A DNA stretch of 64,000 nucleotides from JAJXWB01 sp965246795 (GTDB taxonomy: Bacteria; Pseudomonadota; Alphaproteobacteria; Rhizobiales; Beijerinckiaceae): NCBI GenBank assembly GCA_965246795.1, contig CBDFFN010000008.1, positions 1-64,000 of the forward strand, written 5' to 3'. The position numbers and the translations under genes are program-made. The notes under the pieces are model-generated. The model ran no database searches, was not told the DNA's origin, and worked only from the letters and a program-made list of their open reading frames with translations. Positions within the stretch are counted from its first letter, which is position 1. Each line of letters opens with the position of its first letter. Shown piece by piece: positions 25,719-36,149 of the stretch.

Positions 25719-25964
25719 ATGGAAAATCATCCCCTCACAGACGAACAGTTTGCCGGCCTTGGCGGCGGCGCCATCGCCTATGTGCGCCCCATACAGTCCG
25801 AGGACGTGTCGAAAATCTTTCCGCAGGCCCCGACGCTCGAGCCCGGCCAGTCGCTGTTTGCGCTGATTGGCGCGGACGGGCAGCCGATCGTGCTGTCGGA
25901 GTCGCGCGACGTGCTGATCGCCAATGCGATGGAGCATTCGCTGCACACGGTGAGCTTGCACTAA
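25719..25964 (+). CDS. DUF1150 family protein
   Basis: An 81-residue protein with the DUF1150 pattern (LGGGAIAYVRPI, LFALIGADGQPIVLSESRDVLIANAMEHSL). Its function is unknown. It almost always follows an hsp20 gene in Hyphomicrobiales, as here, suggesting a role with the small heat-shock protein. The ATG at 25719 follows GTAGTTGTC, with no strong Shine-Dalgarno sequence. A strong terminator lies 39 bases after the stop codon, ending the transcript. Confidence 0.88.
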   Translation: MENHPLTDEQFAGLGGGAIAYVRPIQSEDVSKIFPQAPTLEPGQSLFALIGADGQPIVLSESRDVLIANAMEHSLHTVSLH

Positions 25965-26002
25965 GACTGCACGCGATGCGCTTGCACTAGGCGGGTTACA
26001 TT

Positions 26003-26037
26003 ACGGCGCGGCTTGCTTGAGGCATCCGCGCCGTTTT
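26003..26037 (+). terminator. Rho-independent terminator after the DUF1150 gene
   Basis: A perfect 9-bp stem (ACGGCGCGG, 26003-26011, with 26026-26034), a 14-base loop and a TTTT tail. It closes the hsp20-DUF1150 unit and separates it from dnaK. Confidence 0.8.
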
Positions 26038-26269
26038 CGTGTCGGCGGTTGATCTGGGCGTCACGCTGGCTTCGTAATCCATCACACCCCCGTGATTTTC
26101 TCCCCCAAACCCGCCCGAAAAACCCTTGCGGCTTGGGCGCTCCGACACAATCTTTGCGCCATCGGGGACCGGTCGGTTTTCGCGGCGCAGACGCGTCGCG
26201 ACACTTCCGCCCCACCGGCCGGATCGCTTCGGGGTCCGGTGGTCCCGCTGGGAAAGGACAAAGAGAACA

Positions 26270-28195
<1,926 letters not shown>

Positions 28196-28207
28196 AGCCG
28201 CGTTTTT

Positions 28208-28239
28208 CGCGGGGATGCCTTGGGCGTCCCCGCGTTTTT
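28208..28239 (+). terminator. Rho-independent terminator after dnaK
   Basis: A perfect 8-bp stem CGCGGGGA/TCCCCGCG (28208-28215 with 28227-28234) followed by TTTTT. It would limit read-through from dnaK into the next gene and dnaJ. Confidence 0.85.
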
Positions 28240-28310
28240 CCCGCGTGACATCGGCGCGCGGTTCCTGCATCCGCGTCACGCGGATGGACAGGTTGTAACG
28301 CGAGGAAACG

Positions 28311-29081
28311 ATGTCGCGAGTTAATTTTGCAGGTCGGGCAGGCCGCACGACGGTCACTGTGGCCATCCTGCTTTGCCTGACGCTGCCGGGCTTCGCGCAA
28401 CAGCCTGCGCCCGGCGCCGACGACGGCGGCAATGACGCGCCCACGGTGGAATCGAAACCTACCAAGCCGGCGCGGAAACCTGCGCCTGCGAAGGCGGCCG
28501 CTCCGGCGAAACCCGCGGCGCCTGCAAAGACCGAGGGATCCCCACAGCCTGAACTCACGGCGAGCGGCAAGCCTGCCGTCACGTCCGCCGATGTCCGGCC
28601 GCCGGTCTTCGATTTGATCGATTGCGCCAAGGCGCCGTCCGGCGCGGTGACGAAGCTTCCCGACGATCTCGCGCGCTGGGCGACGGTCTATTGCACGAAG
28701 CTCGGCCACATCTTCAACGCCAACGACCGTTACTTCGGCGCCTTCCCGGATTCGGGCGTGCGCGCGTCGTTCAATTCCGCCGACATGATGGGCAAGACCG
28801 GCGACGTCGGCAACGACGCCTATTTCACGGCCGTTACATACCGCCAGCTCTCGACGGCAGAGGCCGACGCACTCATCGCGCTAGACCCGAGCGTGAAGCG
28901 CGTGCTCGTCGATAAGCCGCTGTGGCGACTCGAACTTGTCGCAGCTGGCGGCGCGAACCTGTCGTTCATCGCCATCGACCCGACGGCGGAATTCTTCTGG
29001 GTATTTCCGCTGAGCAAGCGCGGCATCGACACGCCCGCGTTCTACGTGTCGACGCTCACGGCCTTCAATAAAGCGCGCTGA
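28311..29081 (+). CDS. Hypothetical exported protein between dnaK and dnaJ
   Basis: A 256-residue protein with a signal peptide (TVTVAILLCLTLPGFAQ), a low-complexity Pro/Ala/Lys linker (about residues 45-75, such as KPARKPAPAKAAAPAKPAAP) and a globular C-terminal domain of about 170 residues with two cysteines (DLIDCAK, VYCTKLG) that could form a disulfide. I do not recognise the family. The start ATG at 28311 follows GAGGAAACG. Its TGA stop overlaps the dnaJ start (TGATG), so dnaJ translation is coupled to it. It probably acts in the periplasm; the link to the chaperone genes may be only positional. Confidence 0.75.
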   Translation: MSRVNFAGRAGRTTVTVAILLCLTLPGFAQQPAPGADDGGNDAPTVESKPTKPARKPAPAKAAAPAKPAAPAKTEGSPQPELTASGKPAVTSADVRPPVFDLIDCAKAPSGAVTKLPDDLARWATVYCTKLGHIFNANDRYFGAFPDSGVRASFNSADMMGKTGDVGNDAYFTAVTYRQLSTAEADALIALDPSVKRVLVDKPLWRLELVAAGGANLSFIAIDPTAEFFWVFPLSKRGIDTPAFYVSTLTAFNKAR

Positions 29082-30226
29082 TGTCGAAGCGGGATTATTA
29101 CGAAGTACTCGCCGTCACGCGGACGGTCACGGAAGTCGAACTGAAGGCAGCCTTCCGCAAAGGCGCGATGCAGTTTCATCCCGATCGTAACCCGAACGAT
29201 CAGACGGCGGAGGTGCGCTTCAAGGAAATTAACGAGGCGTACCAAGTTCTCTCCGACGGGCAGAAGCGCGCGGCCTACGATCGTTTCGGCCATGCGGCTT
29301 TCGAGAACGGCGGCGGCGGCGGTCGCGCGGGGTCTGGCGGAGAAGGTTTCGCCTCGTCGATGGCCGACATTTTCGACGATCTGTTTGGCGATGTCATGGG
29401 ACGGCGCGGCGGAGGCGGGCGCGCAAACGGGCGCGAGCGCGGCTCCGACATCCGCTACGATCTCGAGATCGGATTGGAGGATGCATTCACCGGCAAGACG
29501 GCGACGATCCAGGTGCCGACTTCAATCACCTGCGAAGTCTGTCACGGCAACGGCGCAAAGGCGGGTTCGCAGCCGAAGACATGCCCGACCTGTCAGGGAC
29601 ACGGTCGGGTCCGCGCGCAGCAGGGCTTCTTCGCCATCGAGCGGACGTGCCCGACATGTTCGGGTCGCGGCCAGATCATCGACAACCCCTGCGAGGCCTG
29701 CGCCGGCGCCGGCCGCGTCACACGGCAGCGCACGCTCTCCGTCAACGTGCCCAAGGGTGTCGAGGACGGCACGCGCATCCGTCTTGCGGGCGAGGGCGAG
29801 GCGGGTTTGCGCGGCGGCCCGGCCGGCGACCTCTATCTTTTCCTGACAATGAAGCCGCATGCGATCTTCCATCGCGACGGCGCCGATCTCTACTGCCGCG
29901 TGCCGATCTCCTTCGTGCAGGCAAGTCTCGGCAGCGAGTTCATGGTGCGCACGATCGATGGCGCGGAGACGAAAGTGAAAGTGCCGGAAGGCACGCAATC
30001 GGGTCGGCAGTTCAAGGTGCGCAACAAGGGCATGCCGGCGCTGCGCGGTCGCGAAATCGGCGATCTCTACATCCAAGCTTTAGTCGAGACGCCGCAGAGT
30101 CTGACCAAACGCCAGCGCGAGCTTCTCGAAGAGTTCGACAAGGAATCGTCGAACAAGACGCATCCAGAATCGACTGGCTTTTTCGCCAAGATGAAGGATT
30201 TCTTCGAAGGGATGAGCGGGGCTTAG
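29081..30226 (+). CDS. dnaJ: Chaperone DnaJ (Hsp40)
   Basis: A 381-residue type I J-protein. Domains in order: J domain with the HPD motif (FRKGAMQFHPDRNPND, residues 21-37), a Gly-rich stretch with MADIFDDLFGDVMG, the zinc-finger domain with four CxxCxGxG-like repeats (CEVCHGNG, CPTCQGHG, CPTCSGRG, CEACAGAG), the C-terminal substrate domains (RIRLAGEGEAGLRGGPAGDLY) and dimerisation end. It stimulates DnaK ATPase and delivers substrates. Its ATG overlaps the stop of the preceding exported protein. No terminator with T-tail was seen immediately downstream. Confidence 0.96.
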   Translation: MSKRDYYEVLAVTRTVTEVELKAAFRKGAMQFHPDRNPNDQTAEVRFKEINEAYQVLSDGQKRAAYDRFGHAAFENGGGGGRAGSGGEGFASSMADIFDDLFGDVMGRRGGGGRANGRERGSDIRYDLEIGLEDAFTGKTATIQVPTSITCEVCHGNGAKAGSQPKTCPTCQGHGRVRAQQGFFAIERTCPTCSGRGQIIDNPCEACAGAGRVTRQRTLSVNVPKGVEDGTRIRLAGEGEAGLRGGPAGDLYLFLTMKPHAIFHRDGADLYCRVPISFVQASLGSEFMVRTIDGAETKVKVPEGTQSGRQFKVRNKGMPALRGREIGDLYIQALVETPQSLTKRQRELLEEFDKESSNKTHPESTGFFAKMKDFFEGMSGA

Positions 30227-30384
30227 TCTCGCGCGGTTCCACCGCGATGGTGCATGGCTGACATGCCGGCGCATGCATTTGTCTTCAGCCAGGTGCACCC
30301 AAGTTTCCGACTACCAATCGTCGTCGCTTCGACTTTTGTCATCAGGAGTCGTTGCGAGAGGCCTCGGTAATCAGGAGCTCTGCT

Positions 30385-30624
30385 TTGAAGAAACTTACAA
30401 CAGCAACATTGGCAATCGTTCTCGGCGCGTCGAGCGCCTTCGCGCAGACGGGCACCGGGACGGCCACCGAACGAGATCGGCCTTCGACAACGGGCGTGGG
30501 CAATGCGGCCGGCAATACCGCGGCCAGCACAGCCGGCGCGCCGGTCGCGCCGCCTTCGACGGATGTCCGCGTTCCGTCGCCTTACGCGCCGCCGACGCAG
30601 CCCCCGGTCAACGTACCGAAGTAA
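30385..30624 (+). CDS. Hypothetical small exported Pro/Thr-rich protein
   Basis: A 79-residue product starting at TTG 30385 (MKKLTTATLAIVLGASSAFAQ), six bases after AGGAG, which is the best ribosome site in the region. A clear signal peptide ends at AFAQ. The mature 58 residues are low in complexity and rich in Thr, Ala and Pro (for example STDVRVPSPYAPPTQPPVNVPK). No family recognised; probably a periplasmic or surface peptide. Confidence 0.6.
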   Translation: MKKLTTATLAIVLGASSAFAQTGTGTATERDRPSTTGVGNAAGNTAASTAGAPVAPPSTDVRVPSPYAPPTQPPVNVPK

Positions 30625-30687
30625 CGTTGGCGAGCGACATGAACGTAACGTGCGGCGTGTTGTCGTGCGTTACGGCGCTGCTTTCGG

Positions 30688-30975
30688 TCAGAAAATTATC
30701 GACAGGAACAGGTAGAACAGCAGCCATCGGTTGCAGAAGAAGTACACCGCGATGACAACCGGCATCGCCAGCGATACGCCGTATCGCCAAAGCAAAGTGC
30801 CGGCGAGGATCGCATCGATAGCGCCCGCCGCGAACCACGCGCTCTGCATGTCCAGCGCTGCTTCGGTGCTGCCGATCGCGAAGACCGTCGCAGAGGCGGC
30901 GGCGAACGCGATCCAGAGCAGCACGTTGATCCGGCGAGGTGCAGCGCCGACAGATTTGGTTTCGTCCGTTGTCAC
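30688..30975 (-). CDS. Hypothetical small membrane protein
   Basis: A 95-residue protein from a GTG at 30975 (or 107 residues from an in-frame TTG at 31011). Three hydrophobic segments can be seen: VLLWIAFAAASATVFAIG, AWFAAGAIDAILAGTLLW and SLAMPVVIAVYFFCNRWLLFYLFLSI. The C-terminus is very aromatic. No named family. It is convergent with the small exported protein and its 3' end lies about 60 bases from that gene. Confidence 0.6.
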   Translation of the reverse strand: MTTDETKSVGAAPRRINVLLWIAFAAASATVFAIGSTEAALDMQSAWFAAGAIDAILAGTLLWRYGVSLAMPVVIAVYFFCNRWLLFYLFLSIIF

Positions 30976-31085
30976 TGATTGGTCCGGCCGTAATCTTCTC
31001 GGCCGTGCCAATAGCGTCTTCCCTGGTCTTCACGGTGTGACAGCGGTCATAGTCGCGCTGGCGTCACCCTCGTGCCTGGTCTTTG

Positions 31086-31484
31086 CTACCATCGCACCTT
31101 GATTGCGCCTTTCCCTGAATAAGTATTGCTGCGGTTCGAGAACTCGCCATCGAAATTGGCCGGAGCGATGTTGTCGAGGACAGCGAGTTCCGCGCCGGTC
31201 TTCACCTGTACCGCCAAGCGGGCAGGGCGCGCACCATCGGTGAGGAAAGCCGCGCCCGGCAGATTCACGAGACCTGCGATCGGATTGCGGACGGGTGCGA
31301 ATTCGGCGACGTAAGCGGCCTGCACGCTCGGGCGCAGCCACATGCCGTCGCTGCCGACGTAGGCGAGAGCCGGCGTGAAGAAGGCGAGATTGCTCGTCAC
31401 CGCGCCAAAGCGTGTCGTGCCGTAACCGCTCGTGGCCGTCAGGATCGGTAAAAGCGCGCGATGTGCCTTTACGGTAACGTTGCG
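31086..31484 (-). pseudogene. Remnant of an autotransporter / surface protein
   Basis: The frame from 31484 to 31086 reads LLPILTATSGYGTTRFGAV, TPALAYVGSDGMWLRP, a middle resembling ARNPIAGLVNLPGAAFL and an end FDGEFSNRSNTYSGKGAIKVRW. The first part resembles passenger repeats and the last part, ending in Trp, resembles the closing strands of an autotransporter outer-membrane barrel. The rest of the barrel and any signal peptide are missing, and a TGA bounds the frame upstream. Most likely a decayed, internally deleted gene. Confidence 0.45.
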
Positions 31485-31695
31485 TCACCGCGATGATACC
31501 GCCGCCTGCGCATGATTTACGTTGGCAGCACACGGTCCGACCTCGTCCTTGACCCTCACGCTGCAATGCGGCAACGCTTGCGCCTGTGGCGTTCACACGG
31601 CTGTCTTAATCGCCGCAACGCAACGGGCCGTGCCGCGTTGGTGAGAACGAACCGCACCGCCCGGCTTTGGACCGGGCGCAAGGAAGAGGCGAGGA

Positions 31696-32523
31696 ATGGC
31701 GTTGCGAAACTACGCGCCGGCTGATCGAAACAGCCGGTTCGGCAAAGCACCACTTCTTCGCTTTCCCTTCCCGAAGCCACGTACGGGCGACCGCACCAAC
31801 CTCGACGAGAAGCTTGCCGACGAGGCGCGCTTTTTCCGCTCTTGGGTCGATTCGCCGGGCCTGATGGGTGCGGTCTCGCCGTCCGGGCGATTTCTGGCGC
31901 GGGCGCTGGCGCGGTGTGTCGATCCCGATGCGCCGGGCCTCGTCGTCGAACTTGGACCGGGCACAGGCCCGGTGACGGAAGCGCTGCTTGAACGCGGTGT
32001 CGCGCCAGAACGGCTGCTGCTGGTCGAATTTTCGCCGGTCTTTTGCGACCTTCTTCGCGCGCGCTTTCCGGGCGTGCGGGTGGTGCAGGGCGACGCCTAT
32101 CGCCTGTCGGACACGTTGCGCGACATCGATGCGCCGATCGGCGCCGTCGTCTCCGGTCTGCCGCTGCTTAACAAGCCGGAGCGCGAACGCCAGGCGCTGC
32201 TCGACGATGCTTTCTCGCTTATGGGGCCGGACGGGCTGTTCGTGCAGTTCACCTACAGCATGGGCGCGCCCATTCCGCAGCCGCGCAACGGACGGCAAAA
32301 GTATTTCGGCGAGGCGGAGGGGCCTATCTGGCTCAATCTGCCGCCAGCACGTGTCTGGCGTTACCGCCGTGCCGACCATTACGCGCGCGCCAACGACAAT
32401 CTTTCGCGCGCAAGGCGTGAGCTGCCGCAGATTCTCGAAGCTTTCGCGCCAAGGGAGAAGATGGCGCCGGCACTGGCGCTCATCCGCAAGTTCGCGGACG
32501 GACCGAAGGATTCTCGGCGCTGA
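31696..32523 (+). CDS. SAM-dependent methyltransferase (PmtA-like, phospholipid N-methyltransferase)
   Basis: A 275-residue class I methyltransferase. The SAM-binding motif I is LVVELGPGTGPVTEAL, motif II is LLLVEFSPVFCDLLRARFP and motif IV is VVSGLPLLNKPERER. This form, close to rRNA adenine dimethylases, is the one taken by alphaproteobacterial PmtA, which makes phosphatidylcholine from phosphatidylethanolamine by three methylations. The gene sits directly before pyrF, as in several Hyphomicrobiales, and its stop overlaps the pyrF start. The N-terminal 30 residues are basic and may be an extension; ATG 31696 lies close to GAGG. Confidence 0.75.
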   Translation: MALRNYAPADRNSRFGKAPLLRFPFPKPRTGDRTNLDEKLADEARFFRSWVDSPGLMGAVSPSGRFLARALARCVDPDAPGLVVELGPGTGPVTEALLERGVAPERLLLVEFSPVFCDLLRARFPGVRVVQGDAYRLSDTLRDIDAPIGAVVSGLPLLNKPERERQALLDDAFSLMGPDGLFVQFTYSMGAPIPQPRNGRQKYFGEAEGPIWLNLPPARVWRYRRADHYARANDNLSRARRELPQILEAFAPREKMAPALALIRKFADGPKDSRR

Positions 32524-33233
32524 GCGGCGCGCCACGGCCGGTCGCTGACCGGCTCATCGTCGCGCTCGACGTCGAAGACGTGGCAGACGCGACCCGGCTC
32601 GTCGCAACACTTGGCGACACCGTGGCCTTCTACAAGGTCGGCATGGAGCTGGCTTATGCGCGCGGCGGGTTCGATTTCGCCGAAATCCTCGTGCGCGCCG
32701 GCAAGAAACTCTTCATCGATCTGAAATTGCACGACATCGGCACGACGGTGGAGCGCGCGACGCGACAGGTCGCGCGGCTCGGCGCAACGTTCCTCACCGT
32801 GCATGCCTATCCGCAAACGATGGCCGCAGCGGTGCGTGGCGCTTCGGGTTCGTCTTTGGGACTCCTCGGCGTAACGGTGATGACGTCCTACGACGATGCT
32901 GATCTCGCGCAGACGGGTTCGGCGATGGATGTCGCGTCGCTTGTGGCGCATCGCGCGAAGCAGGCAAAGGCCGCTGGTCTCGACGGGCTGATCTTGTCGC
33001 CAGCGGAGGTCGAAGCGACACGCGCGCTCGTCGGTCCAGACATGCTGCTGGTGACGCCCGGCGTGCGTCCTGCGGGCGCGGACACCGGTGACCAGAAGCG
33101 TATCATGACGCCGGCGCGCGCGATCGCGGCGGGCGCGGATCATCTCGTTGTCGGACGACCGGTGACGCAGGCGAAAAATCCGCGTGCAGCGGCGCAAGCG
33201 ATCATCGACGAGATTACGGCGGTGAGAGCGTAA
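32520..33233 (+). CDS. pyrF: Orotidine 5'-phosphate decarboxylase
   Basis: A TIM-barrel enzyme for the last step of UMP synthesis. The catalytic motif DLKLHDIGTTV, the phosphate-loop GVRPAGADTGDQKRIMTP and the closing strand HLVVGRPVTQAKNP are all clear. A start at GTG 32580 would remove the first beta strand DRLIVALDV and its substrate-binding Asp, so translation must begin earlier. The frame from CTG 32520 (overlapping the preceding TGA, nine bases after AAGGA) gives 237 residues, the normal length; no ATG, GTG or TTG is available in that interval. CTG initiation is therefore inferred. Confidence 0.88.
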   Translation: MSGAPRPVADRLIVALDVEDVADATRLVATLGDTVAFYKVGMELAYARGGFDFAEILVRAGKKLFIDLKLHDIGTTVERATRQVARLGATFLTVHAYPQTMAAAVRGASGSSLGLLGVTVMTSYDDADLAQTGSAMDVASLVAHRAKQAKAAGLDGLILSPAEVEATRALVGPDMLLVTPGVRPAGADTGDQKRIMTPARAIAAGADHLVVGRPVTQAKNPRAAAQAIIDEITAVRA

Positions 33234-33266
33234 GTCGCAACCGTACGCGGCCACCAGAAAAGCAAA

Positions 33267-33293
33267 ACGCCGGGCGTACATCCGGCCCGGCGT
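33267..33293. other. Hairpin between pyrF and the DUF1330 gene
   Basis: A perfect 9-bp stem (ACGCCGGGC with GCCCGGCGT) around a 9-base loop. It has no T-run on the plus strand, but the minus strand would read TTTTGCTTTT after it. It may be a weak attenuator for pyrF or a processing site. Confidence 0.4.
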
Positions 33294-33390
33294 GCGACGC
33301 ATCGGACTGACGCAGACCGTTTGGTCCCTGCCGACGGCGTGCACATGATATAAGGACCAATCGCGACAGAACAATGACAGGGAGATTAAC

Positions 33391-33693
33391 TTGCCGAAAG
33401 GATACTGGGTCGGACGCGTCGATGTGAATGACACCGAAGCCTACAAGGCTTACGTCGCCGCCAACGCAAAAGCCTTTGCGAAATACGGCGCGAAATTTCT
33501 CGTGCGCGGTGGCAAGCACGAGACCGTCGAAGGCGGATCACGCACGCGCAACGTGGTGCTCGAATTCAAGGACTACGAGACGGCGATGGCCTGCTATCGC
33601 TCGCCCGAATATGCCGAGGCGTTGGCGCTGCGTCTTCCGCATGCAACCGTCGATATGATCGTCATCGAGGGCTATGACGGCCCGCAGCCTTGA
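33391..33693 (+). CDS. DUF1330 domain protein
   Basis: A 100-residue ferredoxin-like fold protein of the DUF1330 family: KGYWVGRVDVNDTEAYKAYV at the start, FLVRGGKHETVEG in the middle and FKDYETAMACYRSPEY toward the end. The family is dimeric and of unknown function; a small-molecule-binding or oxygenase-like role has been suggested from the fold. The start is TTG 33391 after GGGAG. It lies between pyrF and dapB, a position conserved in Hyphomicrobiales. Confidence 0.88.
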   Translation: MPKGYWVGRVDVNDTEAYKAYVAANAKAFAKYGAKFLVRGGKHETVEGGSRTRNVVLEFKDYETAMACYRSPEYAEALALRLPHATVDMIVIEGYDGPQP

Positions 33694-33724
33694 CGCTCGT
33701 CGTTCTGCCGGACACACGAAGCGC

Positions 33725-34546
33725 ATGACAACGTCGGACATGAAACTGGTCGTCGTGGGTGCGGCAGGGCGCATGGGCCAGACGCTCGTGCGCATCGTTG
33801 CTGAGACGGATGGAGCGGTGCTGCACGCCGCGCTCGAACATGCAGGATCGCCTGCGTTGGCCAAGGATTCCGGCGCGCTTGCCGGGCTGGGTGACAACGG
33901 CATTGCAATCACAAGCGACGCGCTCGCCGCGGTCGTGCATGCCGATGGCATTCTCGATTTCTCGACGCCGGCCGTGTCGGTCGAGATGTCTGTGCTCGCC
34001 GCGCAGGCGCGCATCGCGCATGTCATCGGTACGACGGGGTTTGCGGACGCCGACCTCGCAAAGATTGCGTCCGCCGCGCGCCACGCGCCGATCATGCGTT
34101 CCGGCAATATGAGTCTCGGCGTCAATTTATTGGCGGCCCTTGTCGAGCGCGCGGCCAAAGCGCTTGGACCCGAGTGGGATATCGAAGTGCTCGAAATGCA
34201 CCATCGTATGAAGGTCGATGCACCCTCAGGCACCGCTTTGCTGCTCGGCGAAGCCGCCGCGAAGGGTCGCGATGTGGCGCTTGCCGAAAAAGCCGTGCGC
34301 AGCCGCGACGGACATACCGGTGCGCGGCGCGATGGCGACATCGGCTTCGCGACATTGCGCGGCGGCACGGTCGTCGGCGACCACAGCGTCATCTTCGCCG
34401 GAGCGGGCGAACGGATCGTGCTCTCGCATCATGCCGAAGAGCGGGCGATTTTCGCACGCGGTGCCGTGCGTGCGGCATTGTGGGCGCGCGGCCGTAAGCC
34501 TGGCATGTACAACATGAAAAACGTTTTGGGGCTCGATCAGGAATGA
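33725..34546 (+). CDS. dapB: 4-Hydroxy-tetrahydrodipicolinate reductase
   Basis: A 273-residue enzyme of the lysine and meso-diaminopimelate pathway. The NAD(P)-binding motif is VVVGAAGRMGQTLVRI at the N-terminus, the dinucleotide loop STPAVSVEM follows, and the catalytic signature is EMHHRMKVDAPSGTAL with the key His pair and Lys. The C-terminal segment RIVLSHHAEERAIFARGAV is typical. The start ATG 33725 gives MTTSDMKLVVV; the open frame upstream is in the preceding gene's shadow. It lies 31 bases after the DUF1330 gene and 78 before gpmA. Confidence 0.95.
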   Translation: MTTSDMKLVVVGAAGRMGQTLVRIVAETDGAVLHAALEHAGSPALAKDSGALAGLGDNGIAITSDALAAVVHADGILDFSTPAVSVEMSVLAAQARIAHVIGTTGFADADLAKIASAARHAPIMRSGNMSLGVNLLAALVERAAKALGPEWDIEVLEMHHRMKVDAPSGTALLLGEAAAKGRDVALAEKAVRSRDGHTGARRDGDIGFATLRGGTVVGDHSVIFAGAGERIVLSHHAEERAIFARGAVRAALWARGRKPGMYNMKNVLGLDQE

Positions 34547-34624
34547 TGCGCGATGCGTACGTTTCGCAAAGTTCGTTTGCCGGATGTGCGTAACGCCGCG
34601 TCCGATCGATCACATGAGGAAAGT

Positions 34625-35245
34625 ATGACCCGCACGCTCGTTCTTCTGCGTCATGGCCAGAGCGCCTGGAATCTCGAGAACCTTTTCACCGGCTGGAAAG
34701 ACCCCGATCTCACGCCGCTCGGCAAGGACGAGGCGAAGGCCGCCGGTGAGCGGTTGAAGGCGAAGGGCCTGAAATTCGATATCGCCTTTACGTCGGCGCT
34801 TTCCCGCGCGCAGAACACGCTGAAGATCGCGATGGAGGTGATGGGGCAGAGCGGCATCGAGACGATCCGCGATCAGGCTCTCAACGAGCGCGACTATGGC
34901 GATCTCTCCGGTCTCAACAAGGACGAAGCGCGCAAGAAATGGGGCGAAGAGCAGGTGCATATCTGGCGGCGCTCCTACGACGTCTCTCCACCGGGCGGTG
35001 AAAGCCTGCGGGATACGGTGGCACGCACGCTGCCGTACTACTGCCAAAAAGTTCTCCCGCGCGTGCTGAAAGGCGAGACCGTCATCGTCGCCGCGCATGG
35101 CAATTCGTTGCGTGCGTTGGTGATGGTGCTCGATGGTCTCACGCCACAGACAATCCCTGGCGTCGAACTCGCGACGGGCGTGCCGTTGGTCTATCGGCTA
35201 AACGCGGATTCGACTGTGGCTGAGAAGGTTATCCTCACAGCATGA
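34625..35245 (+). CDS. gpmA: 2,3-Bisphosphoglycerate-dependent phosphoglycerate mutase
   Basis: A 206-residue dPGM of glycolysis and gluconeogenesis. The catalytic His is in LVLLRHGQSAWN (RHG motif), followed by NLFTGWKDPDLTPLGKDEA, the acid/base Glu in NERDYGDLSGLNKDEARK, and the second catalytic His in VIVAAHGNSLRALV. The start ATG 34625 follows GAGGAAAG; the longer open frame upstream is not coding. The dapB-gpmA order is normal for Hyphomicrobiales. Confidence 0.95.
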   Translation: MTRTLVLLRHGQSAWNLENLFTGWKDPDLTPLGKDEAKAAGERLKAKGLKFDIAFTSALSRAQNTLKIAMEVMGQSGIETIRDQALNERDYGDLSGLNKDEARKKWGEEQVHIWRRSYDVSPPGGESLRDTVARTLPYYCQKVLPRVLKGETVIVAAHGNSLRALVMVLDGLTPQTIPGVELATGVPLVYRLNADSTVAEKVILTA

Positions 35246-35258
35246 TGCGTGCTGTCGG

Positions 35259-35870
35259 ATGATCGAGATCATCCCCGGTCTGATGCATTTTCCCGGCTAT
35301 TTCGATGCCGATGCACAACGTACGTTGCTCGACGATCTTCGCGCAGTGTTGCTCAACGCGCCGCTCTTCACGCCGACAATGCCGCGTACGGGCAAGCCGT
35401 TTTCCGTGCGCATGACGAATTGTGGACCACTCGGCTGGGTGTCGGACCGCGATGGCGGCTATCGCTATCAGGCGACGCACCCCGACACCGGCGCGCCGTG
35501 GCCGGAAATGCCAAAGATCGTTGCGGATGCGTGGGCGGCTTTGTGCGAGGGCGCGCCCGTGCCGGAAGCGTGCCTCGTGAACTGGTACGAAGACGCGGCG
35601 CGTATGGGCCTGCATCAGGACCGTGATGAGGCGGCGGTTGATGTACCGATCCTTTCGCTGTCGCTCGGCGACACGTGTCTGTTTCGCTACGGCGGTCTTT
35701 CGCGCCGCGATTCGACGAAGTCGTTTCGGCTGATGTCCGGCGATGCTCTGGTCATTGGTGGACCGGCACGAATGATCTTTCATGGCGTCGACCGCGTCGA
35801 GGCGGGCACGTCGATACTGTTGTCCAAGGGCGGACGGATCAATCTGACGGTGCGACGTGTGACGCGGTGA
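35259..35870 (+). CDS. alkB: AlkB-type alpha-ketoglutarate-dependent dioxygenase
   Basis: A 203-residue Fe(II)/2-oxoglutarate dioxygenase that repairs alkylated bases by oxidative demethylation. The iron ligands are H and D in MGLHQDRDE and the distal His in MIFHGVDR; the 2-oxoglutarate-binding Arg pair is in RINLTVRRV. The substrate loop NWYEDAARMG is present, as is the nucleotide-recognition lid near the N-terminus (MPRTGKPFSVRMTNCG). It starts 13 bases after gpmA and is likely co-transcribed. Confidence 0.92.
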   Translation: MIEIIPGLMHFPGYFDADAQRTLLDDLRAVLLNAPLFTPTMPRTGKPFSVRMTNCGPLGWVSDRDGGYRYQATHPDTGAPWPEMPKIVADAWAALCEGAPVPEACLVNWYEDAARMGLHQDRDEAAVDVPILSLSLGDTCLFRYGGLSRRDSTKSFRLMSGDALVIGGPARMIFHGVDRVEAGTSILLSKGGRINLTVRRVTR

Positions 35871-35930
35871 TTTCTCAGGAACTAGGGCAGTCCGGTGGCG
35901 TTGGAACAAATAGCGAACAGGAGATAGTGC

Positions 35931-36149
35931 ATGTCTTTCAAACAGCAGCCGACGGATACGAACACGATCAAAAACCCGGACAATTGGGTTTCTGGCGACG
36001 ACCCGATGACGGGTGCGCAGGCGTCCTATCTGCATACGCTGAGCGAAGAGGCGCATGAGCCGTTGCCCGACGACGATCTGTCGAAGGCCGAAGCATCGAA
36101 GCGCATCGACGAATTGAAACGCGAAGTTGCCGACAGCAATCCACGCTAG
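35931..36149 (+). CDS. DUF3072 family protein
   Basis: A 72-residue hydrophilic protein of the DUF3072 type: DNWVSGDDPMTGAQASYLHTL in the middle and SKAEASKRIDELKRE near the end. The function is unknown. It is charged and probably helical at the C-terminus. The ATG at 35931 follows AGGAGATAG, a strong ribosome site. Confidence 0.85.
   Translation: MSFKQQPTDTNTIKNPDNWVSGDDPMTGAQASYLHTLSEEAHEPLPDDDLSKAEASKRIDELKREVADSNPR

Noticed and set aside
26038..26269. Possible heat-shock (sigma-32) promoter before dnaK
   Set aside because: CTTG-like boxes are present but the spacing and the -10 region do not fit well enough for a call by eye.
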